Shown here one piece after another: positions 36,701 through 51,700 of a DNA stretch of 64,000 nt. Under the pieces are notes generated by a model. That model was not told the DNA's origin, did not search any database, and worked only from the letters and a program-made list of their open reading frames with translations. Made by a program: the position numbers and the translations under genes. This DNA comes from Lanius collurio (lineage: Eukaryota; Chordata; Aves; Passeriformes; Laniidae): contig JACBWW010000040.1 in assembly GCA_020086605.1 (NCBI GenBank), positions 6,921,495 through 6,985,494 on the forward strand, written 5' to 3'. Within the stretch, counting starts at the first letter, position 1; each line of letters begins with the position of its first letter.

Positions 36701-39700
36701 ATTTGTCCATGTGGAAGTGTCTAACAACAACCATCCCTGGAGAAGTGAACAATTCTGTGCAAGGATTGCATCACCTTTCCAGGTGGGAGCAGCTCTGGCT
36801 CCAGTGGCCGCACGGAGCAAGCCGCGCTCAGGGAGCGCCGGGAGGGGCCTGGGGTCAGGGGCCAAGGGACCATCTGTGGGGTGTCCCCCTCCTGCCCTGC
36901 TCCAGCCTGTGGCTTTGCTCTCCTGCTGGGGAGCCTGGGGATTTTTCCTGGTTTTGTATGAACCAAGTTCATCGAGGCTCACAGCCTTCCCTCGCTGGCC
37001 TCCAGCATGAAGGAGGGAGAATAGGGATGGTCACTGCCACGCTGGGGGGCAGTGAAGGTAGTTTACCTGTGCTTAGGCGATTCAAAAACCAGGAGATGTT
37101 GCTGGGGTGCGGTTTGTAGGGATGCCATGGGATGGCCTGCTGCAGTTTGGGGAGGCATAGCTGCCTTCTGCTGCCAGCTGAGCCCCATGGCTGGAAAACT
37201 CCCATTCCAGCAGTTGCAACGAGGTGTGTCTTTTGGTTTGGATAGTAAATACAGCTTTTTAAATTAACCCAAAATCTAACGCTGCAACGTGCAGGCTTTA
37301 CAAATACCTGAACCAGGAAAAGAAATGTGTTCTATTGTTGCTGGTTTAGTATTGCTGCTGGCTGTTTACTGTAGCAGTACCTTTTGCTTCATTCACATGA
37401 GTAAGTCTCCTTGCTCAACAGCTTCCTCCTGTTTGCTGAAGAACAGAAGTACCAACACTTCTCAGAAAATCAGGTGTTGGGAAAATTGTGATTCTTCAGC
37501 TCTAGACTTTCTGGTACTTAAATAATCCTTTGAGATTGCTGGTGGTTTTCTCCTAAGAATCCTGTGGGTTTTTGTGATCCTGTTTCTTATTTCTGTCTAA
37601 ATTTCCACTTGTGGCTTGAGAGGAGAAGGCAGTGATGGTGAGATGCTTACCTTGTAGGGACACTGTAAAAAGAGGCAGGTTTTCAATTCTTTTTCGAGTT
37701 TCAACCCTCAGCTGTTCAGTGTTATTTTTTTTAGTCACTCACCCTACTGCCGTGGTGAGCAACACTGAGGTGTTACCTGCAAAACGACCGAGGGGGTCAG
37801 TTGTGTTCCTGACTTTGGGAGTGAGTGTAACAAATACATTTAATACAAGTGTGGTCATACTTGCTTGCCAGAATATGTCTGGAATGGGATACTTACATTT
37901 TTAGAGAATGTAATCAAAGGTGGAGACTTCTGAGGCTCTCTGTGGAAAGGACAGTGGACAGCCAAGGAAGGAGACTCTGCTGGTGGCTTTTTCAGTTCAG
38001 TGATATGAAGAGCAGAACAAGCTTTAAATGTGGAATAAGAGGAAAATTGCCCCAGTCCAGCCAAGCTGGCAGATGTCCTGGGTGATTAAATGTCAGCACA
38101 TGCAGCAGGCCTGCCCGTGGAGCGCAGCCTGGCTGCAGCCGGGGCACTCAGCAGCTTTGTTTCAGCTCGATTCCTTTTAGCAGTGAAAGGATGCCACGGA
38201 TGAGCAGCTCTGTCAACAGAGGTGCTGAGGAGCCATGAGCCTCTGTGTTTGTTCTGAGGGCACTGTGGGTGATTGTGGAGAGGAAGCTGCAGCAGCTCTG
38301 CAGTGAGCAATGCCGACTGGAGCTCTCTGGGTGGGAAATGGCTCATCTGTAACAGGAAGCGTTTGTCAGTAGAGCTCCTACCGGAGGAGTCATTAATTAC
38401 CTGTTCCTATTAACAGTGGTCTGATGTTCAAAAAACCCCAGCATTTGAGGGCTTTTGCGTCTTTGTGTCCAGTTGTTGTCAGTCAGCAGCCAGGGGCAGT
38501 GCACAGCAGCGGCAGCCTTGTGAGGGTGCAGTAAATGAGTGGCTTTGCTTTTGTCCCCTGTGGAACGGGTACCTCTTGCCTCATGGAGCTGCACACGAGG
38601 ACCCTTGCTTGTACAGAAACCATGATGCCGTTTAGATTCTTTCCCAGACTGCCATTTGAAAGGAAATAACCTTAATGTAGTCTATTAAGGCTTAGATTCC
38701 CCTATTTCAGCTTCTCGAGGCTTCTTTCCAATGGCCACCATGATTTTCTCCCTCTTTTAATCTCCCCCTTATCTCATTTTCTGTAGAAAATTTGCCTGTG
38801 CGTTCCCATTATGCGCTTTGAGTGCTTTGAAAAAGTGTTAACAGACAGCACGTTTCCAGTAGGGACAAACAAAAGTCCAAATGCCAGGGTCTCACAGGAA
38901 CTCTCGCATCCCCCTCTGCTCGCCCCGAGCAGGGTAAGTGGGAAGTGCTGGAGAAAATAGCTGGAAGATTGACTGGAAGCAAGGGGGAGCCAGGTCCTGC
39001 CAGCTGCAGGAGCTGTGCGTTCTGAAACTGTTCTGGTAGTTTTGTTCTTTTCTGTTTATTTTGCCTCAATTCATTTGACCTTGCTAAGTGGCTTCCCAAA
39101 TTCCCACCCAAATTCCTGTTTTGTGATCGGTGCTGCCAGAGGTGTTTGGGGGAGAGAAGTGTGGTGACACAAAGCTGCCTCCACGTTCCAGGCAGTGCCA
39201 TGGCCTTGGCACCCAGACCTTAGTCCCTGTACCCACTGCCTCCTCAGGCACCGCTCTGTGTGTGCACAAACCAAAAGATTTATCCCAGGCCTTAATCCCG
39301 GTGGTCTCCTCACTTGTGAAAGTATCAAACGTGCTCCAAAATGGGAGAAATTAAAAAAAAACCTCCCTCAATTGTGTTGCAGCCTCGAGGGACTTGGGCA
39401 AGCATAACTGTTTTGGGGTTAGATTTTACCTGGCACCTTGGAGTTTTCTGATAAGCCAATCCTGGATCTCCTGAGCTTGTCAAAATAGTTCATAAATTTT
39501 TATTGGAACTTAATTTTTGACGGGTTAACTCTTAACCTAAAATGTAACAATAGGTAAGAAGAGTTGGAATAAATAAATGGAATTGTTTGTTCCTTTGAAG
39601 TAAAAAAGGAAAAGGGAAGATTTACCACTTAAGTCTTCTGCAAATTAATAATCTTTCCCGTGCTGTAGATCTCAGCTGCCAGTGAGGAACAGAGTGAACT

Positions 39701-42700
39701 TTCAGTGAAAAATCCGTGTTGTTCCTTCCTGTTGAGGGAGAATTGGAAACGTGAGGATGGCAGCTGGCAGGCTATTTAGTTACACCTGTAATCTGCAAAA
39801 GCTTGAGCAAAAATTAGGTGAAGAATATTTTTGCAATTGACCTTTCAGTGAACTTGCATAAATTTATTTTGCTTACTCAATGGGTGTTTATGACCTTATA
39901 ATTTAAGCTACTAGGTTAACCCATACTGAAATATGATGCCATTTATAGGGTTAATGCATTTGAGAAGGACATGCATGTGATTGCCCCCTCCTCTCCCCTC
40001 TCCCCCCAGCTTTAACACTACAGAGCATCATTTTGAATTGAAATAGTCCATAATGGTCCTTTTTTTCACTTTTCTTTAACAACATGAACGCTAAATTATA
40101 GCCGTGCAATTATGTAAACAATGGAAATGCTTCCAGAATGAATACTTCCTTTTAAATTTTCATTTTGTGTAATTGCTGAAAGGTTTGGAGCCATAATAAA
40201 CCAAAATTATTTTACACATTTATCGTTCTAAAGGTCAATTATGAAAGGAGTAAAGCAACAACACTGTGCAGAATGAGTAAACCAATTTCCATGGCCATCA
40301 CCATATGTTTTTCTTATGGCTTGTGTTTTGCAGTTGCTGTGTACATAGCATTCAATTAAAGTGATTCATTGACTAGGCTGAAGCTGCTGCCCGGAGTTTA
40401 CGCTACAGGGAAGGGAAGGAAGCGGCCTGGCTCTGTTTGAGTTACCTGATTTTGCGGTATCACTGATAGCACAGATGTTCTCGCTCCCTCGCCTTCTCAC
40501 AAGCCTCTCTCTGCTGATAAGCTCCAAAGCTACCAGGCTGCTGCCCCGGATCCTGTTTGGTTGTGATTGGGGAAGGGGAAAAAAGCTGCCAGGTTCCCTG
40601 TGCGCGCCGTCCCGGGCTGCTTCTGGCCCTTCCGAGCAGAGCAGCAGTGCCACGGGCAGGGCACGGCCTGCCTGGCCCGCCCTGGGAATTCAGAGGGAAG
40701 CCGAGGGCTGCTTCAAGAGCTTTTCTGAGTACAATTTTGCATAGGGAAAATGATGTATTTTTAGTAGCACTATGTCTCCTAACCAGCGAGCAGATCCCTG
40801 CAGCCCCGCTCCCTGCAGCCTGTGGGAGCGCCTGTGCTGTCGCAGCATTCGTGTGTTAGCGCAGCGGTTTTGTGGCTCTTGTTCAGCCCCGCGTTGTGAG
40901 CAGAGCTGGGATCCCTGCCCCGGAGCGCTGGGGTGAGCACGGGGGGTGATGCAGTTGTTTGGAGCACTTCCCTGCGCTCCCTGGCCAGGTTAGCCCTCCT
41001 TTATTAATGTGGCACATGTCGGCAGCAGCCTGATCCCATCTGCCGCCCTGGGCAGCGGCCAGCCCTGCCGTACCTGGCCCTGCTGTACAGGTGTGGCGTG
41101 CCGGGCCAGCACGGAGCGTTAATCAGCCCCTAATTATAACGAGGTGGGTCCTTTGTTCTGCTCCGACTGAGAGTTTACCTCCCCGCTTTACGAGCGGCTG
41201 CATCCATCCGCTCTGGTTCTCAATGTTTGCATTGACCCATATTGACTTAAAATGTATCAAAGGAAGTGATTAAAACAAGCTTAAACATTAACTTGAGTGG
41301 CATTTTAGCTTATTCAGGAAAGTGAAAGCATTGCCTGCTACTGTGTTAAAAACTATTATTGTTTGTTTAAATATATAACTGTCATTTTGTAGGATGCTGG
41401 GGTTGAAAACAACCTCATGGAACACCAAGCAGGGGCTGTGCAGTGCTTTGAGAAAATAGTGGTGATGTTAAAGCATATCCTCATGTAGAGAAAATTGGGT
41501 TGGCTTTAGCTTCTTCTGTGGAGATTGAGTGCATGGACACATTTTGGGGCTCTTAAGTTCAGGCTGTCGTTGACACGTCATGAAATCAGTAAGGATGGAC
41601 ATGGAGAAGGGTTTTCCTTTGCAGCTTTTCAGAATTTTATTGAGTGAAATATTGTTTTCTACTCACTATAGAAATAGCTCAGTCTAACTCTTCAGCAAAT
41701 ACAATGATGCAGGTAAGGATTATGTAGCTTTTTTGCCTGACTTTAAACCTGCTGAAGGCTTGCCGGGAAGGATATAGGAACTTTGCTGTGGTTTGGAGAG
41801 AGTGTGAAGACTTGGAATGTGGAAGGATTAAAGATGAAATGCTTATCTTGAATGTGCTCTGTACCACAGGGTGGTGATGAGCAAAGCTGGGGCTGCTGTT
41901 CTGTTCCTTCAGGGGACAGGGAGCAGGCCTTGGAGGCAGCTCATGTTCTCGTGGCACGGAATTCTGAAAGGTTTTAGGATCTCACTCCTCTGGGCTGCTG
42001 CAGTGCTTCATCTTAAATCCATTAAATGTTTGGATGTTTGAATCTAAAGTCTTGTTTGACAGAATGGTTGTGCTGAGGCACAAAGAGACAAGGCTGCGTG
42101 GGTGAGGGTTTTTAATAGGAATTTAGAGATATAAAAGTTACCAAAGTACCGTACCAAATGCACTTTCATTACTCCACACCCCTGGAGTGATGGAAGGTGA
42201 TGGTTCCATGGAGGTCACTTTGCACACACCTCGATCAGTGTGGGACTAGTGAACCTCAAAGTTACATCTCAAAATCTCCCTTTTGGGCATTCTGGCTTTT
42301 CTCACAGGTGCCTTCTCTTGCAGGACATCCTGAACACTGTCATAAGGCACTGCCCACCGTGGTTCTTCTTCCTGGGCCTGCCTGGCTTCACCATGCTCAT
42401 CGGGGACTTCCTGGGGGCGGCCGCGCGCGTGCTGAGCACGGATGTGCCAGAGGTGAGCGGGGCTGGCTCTGGGGAGGGGGGCACCGTGGCAGCTGGAGTG
42501 AGAGATCCTGGGATAAGGCAGCACACTGGTACTGCAGAGGCAGCTCATCCAAAGGCTGAGGTGTGAGGAAGGCGCGTCCTGGCAGCGCGAGCAAACGCCG
42601 AGAGCGGGGAGCTCTTCGGGTGCTGCAGCATCTCTGGCTAAATGTCAGCACTGAGAGAAAGATGGCTCTAAATGATTAAATTATTGAAGGATAAGTAAAA

Positions 42701-45700
42701 TAGCAGATTGATGATGGGTTGCCAAAATAAAGGTAAAGGTCTGGCAGTCCTGGGAAAAACAGGAGAGCTCTGTTGCGTGTGGAACACCAGTGCAGGGCAG
42801 ACCTTTCTGTCTGTTCTGGCTCAGGGCTTTTGCTGCCGCTCTTGACATTTGCGTGGCTGAGCGGGTGGCCCTGCACAGGGCAGCAGCCCGCTCCCATTTC
42901 AGCAGAGCTGGAATGGTGAGCCCAGCCACACTTCTTCCATCAGCCCTCAAAGAGCTTGATCAGCCTCGCTGTCGATCCAAAGCTTAAAGGGCTAATAAGA
43001 AATGGATGCTCAATTTTCCAAGGGAAAAAATGAACCAAAAAGCCCTCTTCCCTTTCTCCTGCATGCATAAAACTGTGTTCCTTGCATTTTCAATGTTATG
43101 CAGTAGTTAATGTGTTTATAACTCGTGCTGTGGTGCTTTTGGTGGTTTTATGGTAGTAGAGATCTCTCTGCACATTGGCATCATCTGCGCAGTGAGTGCA
43201 GCGAGCTGAGGATGGTAGTGCACGCTGGCCTAGAGCTGAAGGCATCTCCACATGTGAAGGGTTTTTAGGGAATGTTTCTGCTTGCTTGCCCTTCTCCAGG
43301 CTCCCCGTTGCGAAGCTCACACCATCCTTGGTGCTCTCGTGTGCTTTCCAAATACCTACCAGGGAATCCCACGGTCGGGACCCATTTCAGAAGCCAGTGA
43401 GAGCATCACAGGAACTGCAGATGTGAAGGTAAGGCCACATTTGTTGTAAATCTTTGGGTACCTAACCTGGTTTTACTGTGCAGTGACTTCATTCCTGCCC
43501 AAATGGTTGCCCTCACACAAGCCTTGGCTCCTGTTCTTGCTTTCTTCATCAGCCCTCGGAGACTCACTGGGAGTGTCTTAAAACTGTCTTAAATTTACAA
43601 GTGTCTTTTCTGTAGTAAACAATACACTAAATTTTTCATGACGTGTTTTGGTTAGAACCTAAACACTACAGTTTGTATGAAGTGACCACCACTTGTTGTT
43701 TGTAACTACCCCTTGACACTGCAAATGAATTGATTTCGTCTTGCTGACTGTACATGAATCACCAGTTGATTTGATTTGTCCACAAGGGGCCTGTATATTT
43801 GAGTTGTAATTGGTGCTTCTGCCTTAACAAAATACAGTTGGTGTGAGGTAAAGATGCTTTAGCAACAGACTGAGAATTGAAGTCTCTTCACCTGTAACTA
43901 TGTCAAAATTAAACAGCTTTAAAGTAGATGTATGAAAAACATGCTTATTCTAATTTATTTTGTTATTTTAGTATTTCCTCATAAATATTTTATTGAAGAA
44001 TGCTACAGAGGAGCCAAGTGAAGCTGCAAGGTAAAATACTGAAGTAAGAGAAATGGGAAAATCATAGAATTGGTTAGGTTGGAAAAGATCTTTAACGGTA
44101 TCAAGTCCAACCATTTATGGCTTGGAAAATCCTTTTCTTGCTGCTTGTTTTCTGCTGCTGCCTTGTGGTTTGGTCCTGTGAAGTTGAGCCTTACTGTGCA
44201 CTATGAAGGTGCTAAGGTGCTGGTCTGTTGTATTGGAGGGGAAAGAGATCTCATCTCTGTGTGGCTTTTTTCCTTTTTTTTTTTTTTTTTTTTTTCTTTC
44301 CTCTCACCAAATATTCCTCTAAAATCTCTGACGAGCTCCCTTTTTCTTTCCACAAAGATGCATAGCCATCTGTGGCCTCGGAGTGTGGATATGTGAGGAG
44401 CTCACGCAGTGCACAAACCACCCCCACGTGAAGAAAGCCATCAATGTCATAGGTGTGACACTGAAGGTATTGCCGTGGCGGGCTCTGATTGCTGGGCTTT
44501 GGGGAAGAAAAAGGCACTTTTACTTTGCAGGTGGTCACTGATGATCTGAGGCTCAGGCTGCTGCTGTGGTATCCTGTGCAAGCATGCAGAGTATTTGCAA
44601 AAATAGCCTGAGTGTCTGTAGACTCTTCCCCAGCAAACTCACATGAAAGATCACACAGACATTGTCAAACCTGCTGGTTCCTCATGCTGACTGTGGGATT
44701 TCACAGCACTAACGCTGCTTATTGTTTGCAAAGATGTGAAACAGTGAAATGTAGAAGAGCTGAATGCATTGTATTGTATCTGGACCTTTTATTTGGCTTT
44801 TGATCACCTTTTTTCTTCCAGTTTTCCAGCAAGCTGGTAGCTCGGGTAGCCTGTGATGTCCTTCAGCTGCTGGTGTCTTACTGGCAGAAGCTTCAAGAGT
44901 ATGAATCCTCCCTGTGCCGGAAAATTACTGAAGTACGTCAGATTCTTTAAAATGCTTGTGTGGAAATCGTGTGCAAAGTTATCTTAATTCCTTCCTTGGG
45001 CTGCTGTGATTTTGTTAACTCCTCCTTTTTTTTTTCATTGTTAAGGATATACTTGCTACACTCCCTGGACCAGCGGAGGTCCCTTGTTTGTAGCGAATTG
45101 TTTGCAAAATGCTCAGTAAAATGTTTTCTTTCACTCAGACATTGATTGGCTCAGGCAGTTGGATGCTCCTAGAACTGAGCCTGTTCCGTACCCTGTGCAG
45201 TGAGGATCTGTCTCTGGAGAGGAAGAAGCTGAATGCCTTTCTGACACTTTGTTTGTTTGGCTGTAGATCCTCGTGGCCACCATTGCGTTTCTCCTGCCGA
45301 GCGCCGAGTACAGCTCCGTGGAAGCAGATAAGAAGGTGCGTCGCTGAAAAGAGCTGTCTCTGTTCTTTGTGCTGTTTGAGGGGGATGTTTTAAATGAGGT
45401 CGCTCTGAACCAGAGCTGAGTTTTAAACTTTCCAATTCGTACCTTAAAGTCTGGGTGAATTTGTTAGAATGTACCTGAACACCATGCTCCATGCTCTTGT
45501 TCAGTTTATAGTTTCACTGCTGCTGTGCTTGCTGGACTGGTGCATGGCACTGCCCATGAAGATGCTGCTGGAGCCTGTGTCTGCTGGTGCCGTGGAGGAT
45601 CAGCATGCATCCAGAGCTCCTTTGCTGGATTACATTTACAGAGTGAGTACGGGGAAGGAACGTGGTTTGCTCTGCCTGGCTGCTTAAAAGATGCCTTTCA

Positions 45701-48700
45701 CACACCCCGAAGGCACAGAAGCAGCTTTAGCAAGCTCTAGAAAATCATGGCATACAGGTGAGAAGTTACAAATGCAGAATGTCAAGAAGATAAGATTAGA
45801 GATGTAGAACAGATGGGGAATGGTGAAGACAAAGGTAAAATGCTTAAAACAATGAGCTAGGGAAAATCATGTTTGCAGAAATATTTGGATTTTTTGAAGT
45901 GGGCTGTAAAAATACAAACCAAGGCCTGAAGTGACCTGTTAAAGTACAGAATCAGTGCAGATGGACACTGTTAATTTAGAAATGCTGTATTTGGACACAG
46001 ATGGGCTTTGCAGTGTGTCCTGGCCTCCCTGGTGTCAGAGCTGGGGGAGCCTTGCTCACTGGGACTGGCCCAGGTCGGTCACTGGCCCGGTGTCCCCACA
46101 GGTCCTGCACTGCTGCGTCAACGGCTCCAGCACCTACACACAGCAAAGCCACTCCGTGCTCAGCCTGGCCGACCTCTCCTCCTGCGACTACGACCCCTTC
46201 CTGCCCCTGGGGAACACCAGGAGCTCAGAGCCAGCCCAGTGCCCCTCCTCCACAGATTTGGGCAACCTGCTCACCGTGGCTGAAGGTAAGGGAGTGCCCA
46301 GAGCATGGGCTGGGCCAGTATGTGTGTGCAGCAGCCAGGAAGTAAGTGTTCCAGGTTCCATCTCTGCCTTGAAAACGTGCTTCTCCTTACTTGCACATAG
46401 CAACTGTTCCTTCAAAATTGGGCAGAGCTCTCTCTGGGTGAATTCCAGTTGCCTTTGTGATAGGATGTTTGAGTTTGCTGCCAATGCTGGTCCTTAAAAC
46501 CAATTTCTGTATTGAAGATGTAAAGAGAAAGAGGAGCACTGTAAACCAAAGATAAATGGTTTTAAACCGAATGTGAAAAAACCCTAGAAGTTAGGAGGTT
46601 TCTGGCTATAAGAGGAGTAACATTCCCATAGGAGCAGTGGAGGCACAGGGTAGCTCAGAGCACAGTCACTTTATGAAATACGATGTACGTGCCTGTGCTG
46701 AGGGAACATCTGAGCATCCAGGAAGTCTCTCCCTGCCTCACCCAAGACCCTCCCTCCTGGCAGGGATGGAGGAGCATCGCTTTGCAGTGATGTCTCTGGT
46801 TTACCTTGGATTTTGGGCCGTGTCCCCCTCCTGCTCCCATGGCTGTGGGGATGTGGTGAAGTAAAACCGTGGGGACGGGTAGGATTTCTTGGAAAGCTGT
46901 TGGAAATAGTTCCCTGAACAGAAAGGATCAGGAGGTCAGATAAGGTGAGCTGTTGCAATGTGGCAGAAATCTGCAGGTGCTCCTTCTGTATTGCCTCTTG
47001 TTGCTCTTACTGATCCATTGTGTTTTCAATGATCCTTTCAGAGAAGAGGAGGAGGAATTTGGAACTGATCCCTCTCACAGCAAGGATGGTCATGACTCAC
47101 CTGGTGAATCACCTGAGCCACTACCCGCTCAGCGGAGGCCCCGCCATCCTCCACAGCCTCCTTAGTGAGAACCACGACAACTCCTACGTGGAGAGCTCCG
47201 AGCTGTCCTCGGAAGTGTTCCGGAGCCCCAACCTGCAGCTGTTCGTGTTCAACGACAGCACTCTCATCTCTTACCTCCAAATCCCTGCTGAGAGGAAGGC
47301 AGGCGCTGAGCCGGCAGGGGCCCCCTCGGACGTGAGGGTGATTGTCAGGGATATCTCAGGGAAGTACTCGTGGGATGGCCGGGTGCTGTACGGGCCTCTG
47401 GAGGGCTGCCTGCCGCAGCGCAGCACGGCCAGTGCCTTCATCTCCGGCGACCCCGAGCAGCGCTTCCTCTCCCAGAACGACGCTTCCCAGGCGGAGGAAG
47501 GAGAGGACGCCCTGGACCAGCTGCTGGAGAGGATTGGGAGCACCAGCCCCGAGTGCCTTCCACACCCGCAGCGCAAGCTGACCGAGCCGTCGCCGCCGCC
47601 CTGCGGGATGAGCCCCGAGCAGGAGCGCGCCATCACCGAGGCGCTGCTGAGGCAGAGCGCCCGGGAAAGGGAGTTCGTCCTGAAGCGCGGCTTGGACCGC
47701 AGCCTGAGCGTGGCCCGCCAGGAGCCACCGCCTCCCGCCCAGCCACAGGCCTCCTTCTACTTCTGCCGGCTGCTGCTGAACGACTTGGGAATGAACTCCT
47801 GGGACAGAAGGTAGGAAGAGAGCATCCAGAACGTGCTTAGGGTACTCGTCTCGCTTTTTACCCCCAAATGTGGGCGCGCTTAAGGAAACGAGGATTGTGT
47901 CGCTGGGGGCTAGAGCCGAGTTTTGAACTCCAGTGGTTATTTGAAATAGAGATTGACAGATTGTGTATAACAGTAATTTTAAGAAATCGTATCGTGTTAG
48001 TTCTCTCAGCTACTGGGATGACAGAATACTGTTGTCTGCACTGTGTTATATTTGCCTTCAAACATTTTTTTTATTTACTTTCAGAAAAAGCTTTCATCTG
48101 CTTAAGAAAAACTCAAAATTGCTGCGAGAACTGAAAAATCTGGATTCCCGCCAATGGTAGGTGACATGTGGTGAACACACCATTGATAAGGTTCATGTTT
48201 GAGGAATGAGTTGCCAGAACCAAAGCTTCATTCGCACTGAATCCAGATATTGGTATGAAAATTGGACTGTTTGTTTCTCCGGAGTTCTGCAGCCTGAATG
48301 GAGAAGCCACCCACACTGGCACGTTCTCTGTGTATGGAGAATTCCAAATCAGTGGCAAATAACAAGACAGATTTTTTTCAAGTTTGCTTTAGCTGAGAGG
48401 GGAGGGAATCAAATTGTTTGTGGCCTAGGTTCAGTTGGCACAAAACAGTATTTTCTACAGGATGATCCCCGTGTCAGGAGCCGTACTTTGAGGGGTGATC
48501 TACCCAGAACTGCTCCTCGGCCAGGAAGTGGCAGAATGGAGTTCTAAATGCTGCATTTTATTTTTTGTTACTTGATGCAGAGCTGTTTGCAAAACATCTG
48601 CAGCACTGCAGCGTTCTGAGTTTCTTCTAGCCCAACAATTTCCATGTCAAACGCACTTTGCTTGCTTTCAAGGAAGTCAGCTGTCCCTGTCAGCATTGTA

Positions 48701-51700
48701 AAACTGAGCCCGGGGTCTGAAAGTCAATAATATTTCTTCTGCCTTGTATGTCATCACCCTGTAATTAAAATTCTGTAGGTCAAATTATGCTCCCATTAAC
48801 ACCTGTGCCACCTCGCTGTCTGTGCAGTGCAGCACAGATCCGAGTCATTAACCCTGTAATTGGAATTTGGTCACCAGTTCCATGGCTGATGCACAGGAGG
48901 AGCAGGCTTCACTCTGCTCTCAGAGCTGGGGTCTCTGCAGTGGGGTTTTGGTGGCAGAAAAATGGGGGAAAGTCTGAATGTGACTATGTTTTGTGTGCCT
49001 CAGAGAAATGGACATACGGAGCCAAACGTGGGCACCCACTTGTATGGCTGGAGTGCAAGGGAATCTGGAAAATAATTCTGAGCTGAAACTTCTTGAACTC
49101 TGATTTGTTTTTCTATCTCATGGCAGTCGTGAGACTCACAAGATCGCCGTGTTCTACATCGCCGAGGGGCAGGAGGACAAGTGTTCCATCCTGGCCAACG
49201 CAAGGGGAAGCCAGGCTTATGAAGATTTTGTTGCTGGACTGGGCTGGGAGGTAACAGCCATAAATTTAGACAAGCTGCCATGTTGCTGGTGGCACTGCCC
49301 TGTTTTTAATTCACCAAAAAAAATTTCGCGGCGCGCTGATGCTTGGCTGCTTTTTAGCTCTTGCCGTGGTCAGAGCACACGCTCAGCACAGGAGTGTGGG
49401 TTTAATGTCAGAATGGTGTGTCCTAATCGGAATGCCACAAATGTTTTTGGGTTTGGGAAATACAGGGTAGCTCCATGTCACATTTAAGGATCTGAGTGCC
49501 ACAGGGCGAAGTAGCATCCTCAGGCTGGTGCTGTTGGGAAAACAAGCCTTTGGACTTGGGCTTGACTTCAGAGAGGTGGTTTTTCTGCTTAAACTTCTGG
49601 AATAATTTCTTGTAAGGTTTTTCTTTCTGTACAAATCTTCAGTTTCTTCTGCAGTTTCTCTGGTTCTTTTTCTCTCTGTGTCTTGTGGTGCTCCTGGCAG
49701 TGGGAGCTCTGAGCTCCATAGAGCCCTCGGCCAGCAGCGTGTGGCAGAATGCTCTTGTTTCCTTGCTGCTGTTTGCTGGAGGAAGGTGAAATTGCTGGAT
49801 AGATAATGGCTCAAGAGCTAGTTAAGAGAGATTTACTTTCAGTTAATGTCAAATGCAGGCACAGAAAAGACAAATCTAATGGGAAGACCCCAGAGCTGTA
49901 GGGGAAGACTTTTTCTCTGGGATGGCTACTGAAACCTAGGGTGGCAATGTCATTAATCTCGATAGGGAAGCAAGCACTGGTCATGCATCAGTCTTTTCAG
50001 ATTGCTGCCCTTTGTGCCTTTGGCTCCTTCAGGTCGACCTGTCCACACACGGCGGGTTCATGGGTGGCCTGCAGCGCAACGGCAGCACGGGGCAAACCGC
50101 ACCCTACTACGCTACCTCCACCGTGGAGATCATCTTCCACGTGTCCACCAGGATGCCCTCAGACTCAGACGACTCCCTGACCAAAAAGGTAAAGGCTCTG
50201 CAGTGCATTTCACACCACTGCAGTCATCGAGTGCTCCAGTGAAGCTTTGAAGGGAGAGCAGCTTGTGCAGACTGGCCCTGTGGTGCCACGTGGTGCCCCG
50301 CAGCTGGGTTGGCTGAATTAAATGGCATCTAAATTCTGGGTTCTGAAACACAATTAACATTTCCACGGTAGCCTCAAATGCCACCGTGAGTGATAATATT
50401 AGCAATAATTTCATTTGTACGTTGTCTGCCTGCCAAAACTGCTGTAGGTTGGTAGAACAAAACAACCAAATGTGGCATCGTAAAACCTTCCAGGCAACTC
50501 ATCCCGTGTGGAACAGCAAAGCTAAAGAGCTAAAGGGGGGGGAAGGTGTGTGTGATGGGCTCAGGAAACCAAACAGCCAGCTGAGAGTTCAAGCCAGTAG
50601 CCAGTTAGGCACAAGTCTGACAAGCAGCCTCTGCTTCAAAGACAGCCCAAACCCAGCCCAAAATTCTGTTGGTGTCAGTACTTAATCGTTTGCCTTTCCT
50701 AACAAAGAGTGATTTGAGATTATGCTGTTTGCCAGCTGCTGCTTAGAGTCAAAGAAGATTTTTGGGGCATACCAAATCTCTGCCTTTTTAATGAGGATTG
50801 GCAACTTGTCCTGCAGAGGTTGTTAGCCTGCATCAGTAATGCTGCTGCAGCCATCCAGTCCACTATGGGATGCTGCTCTGCTCTGGGAATTGTCTGTACC
50901 TCTGTCACTGGGTGACTGCATTTGGTGTCCAGTTGGTTTCAGAATGACATGTGCTTTTCCTTGAAATACAAAGGTGGAATTTCTGATTACTGGTTCTGAA
51001 AAACTGCCTGGCATTTCATACTAAAGTCAGATCTTGTCTTTTTCATTGTGACATCTGTCATTTAACAAACAAGAGAAGGAAAGCCAGCAAAGTGATATGT
51101 TTCTCTTTCCGTATGTACCTCGCTACCTTTGTGAATACGAGGCTGTGGGGGAAAGTACTCTGAGTGCTTCAGGGTGGGGCAGTGGTGTGTAGGACAGGGC
51201 TGTAGAGTCTCTGGGACCATACCAGGGTAGGACTGTCTGTATTTTTATTGTTCCTGACCTGTGTTTGTCCAGCTGCGAGACCAAAACTCCAGTGATGAAT
51301 GATTTACAGTTTTTCCCTAGGCATCATATTCCATATTCCTATGCTCCACTACTTGTACCACGAAAAAAATCTCTTGTAGTGGCTACTTTGCTTCAATTTA
51401 ATCCCATTGATTCTTACCCTATTTCACATGGGTACAAAGGGCAGATTATTTTGCAGCAGACTTATGCAGACTAAGAACTGCTGCCGTGTCTTTCCCACAC
51501 TTCTTTTTCCTACACAGACTGTGGCCATTTATTTAGCCTAATCTTCCCTTGTAAGTCCTGGCTCCTGGGTTTTGTGGAAGCGTGGCAAAGGCACTGGGAT
51601 GGGGTCTGGCTGTTGAGTAACTCCTCACCCGGGAGAGGAGAGCACAGTGTGGCAGAGCTGCCACGAGGGGAATGTGGGGTTTAACTGCAAACAGCCTACT

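Noticed and set aside
47271..47636. 121-codon minus-strand open frame
   Set aside because: A shadow of the GC-rich exon 33 of RALGAPA2.
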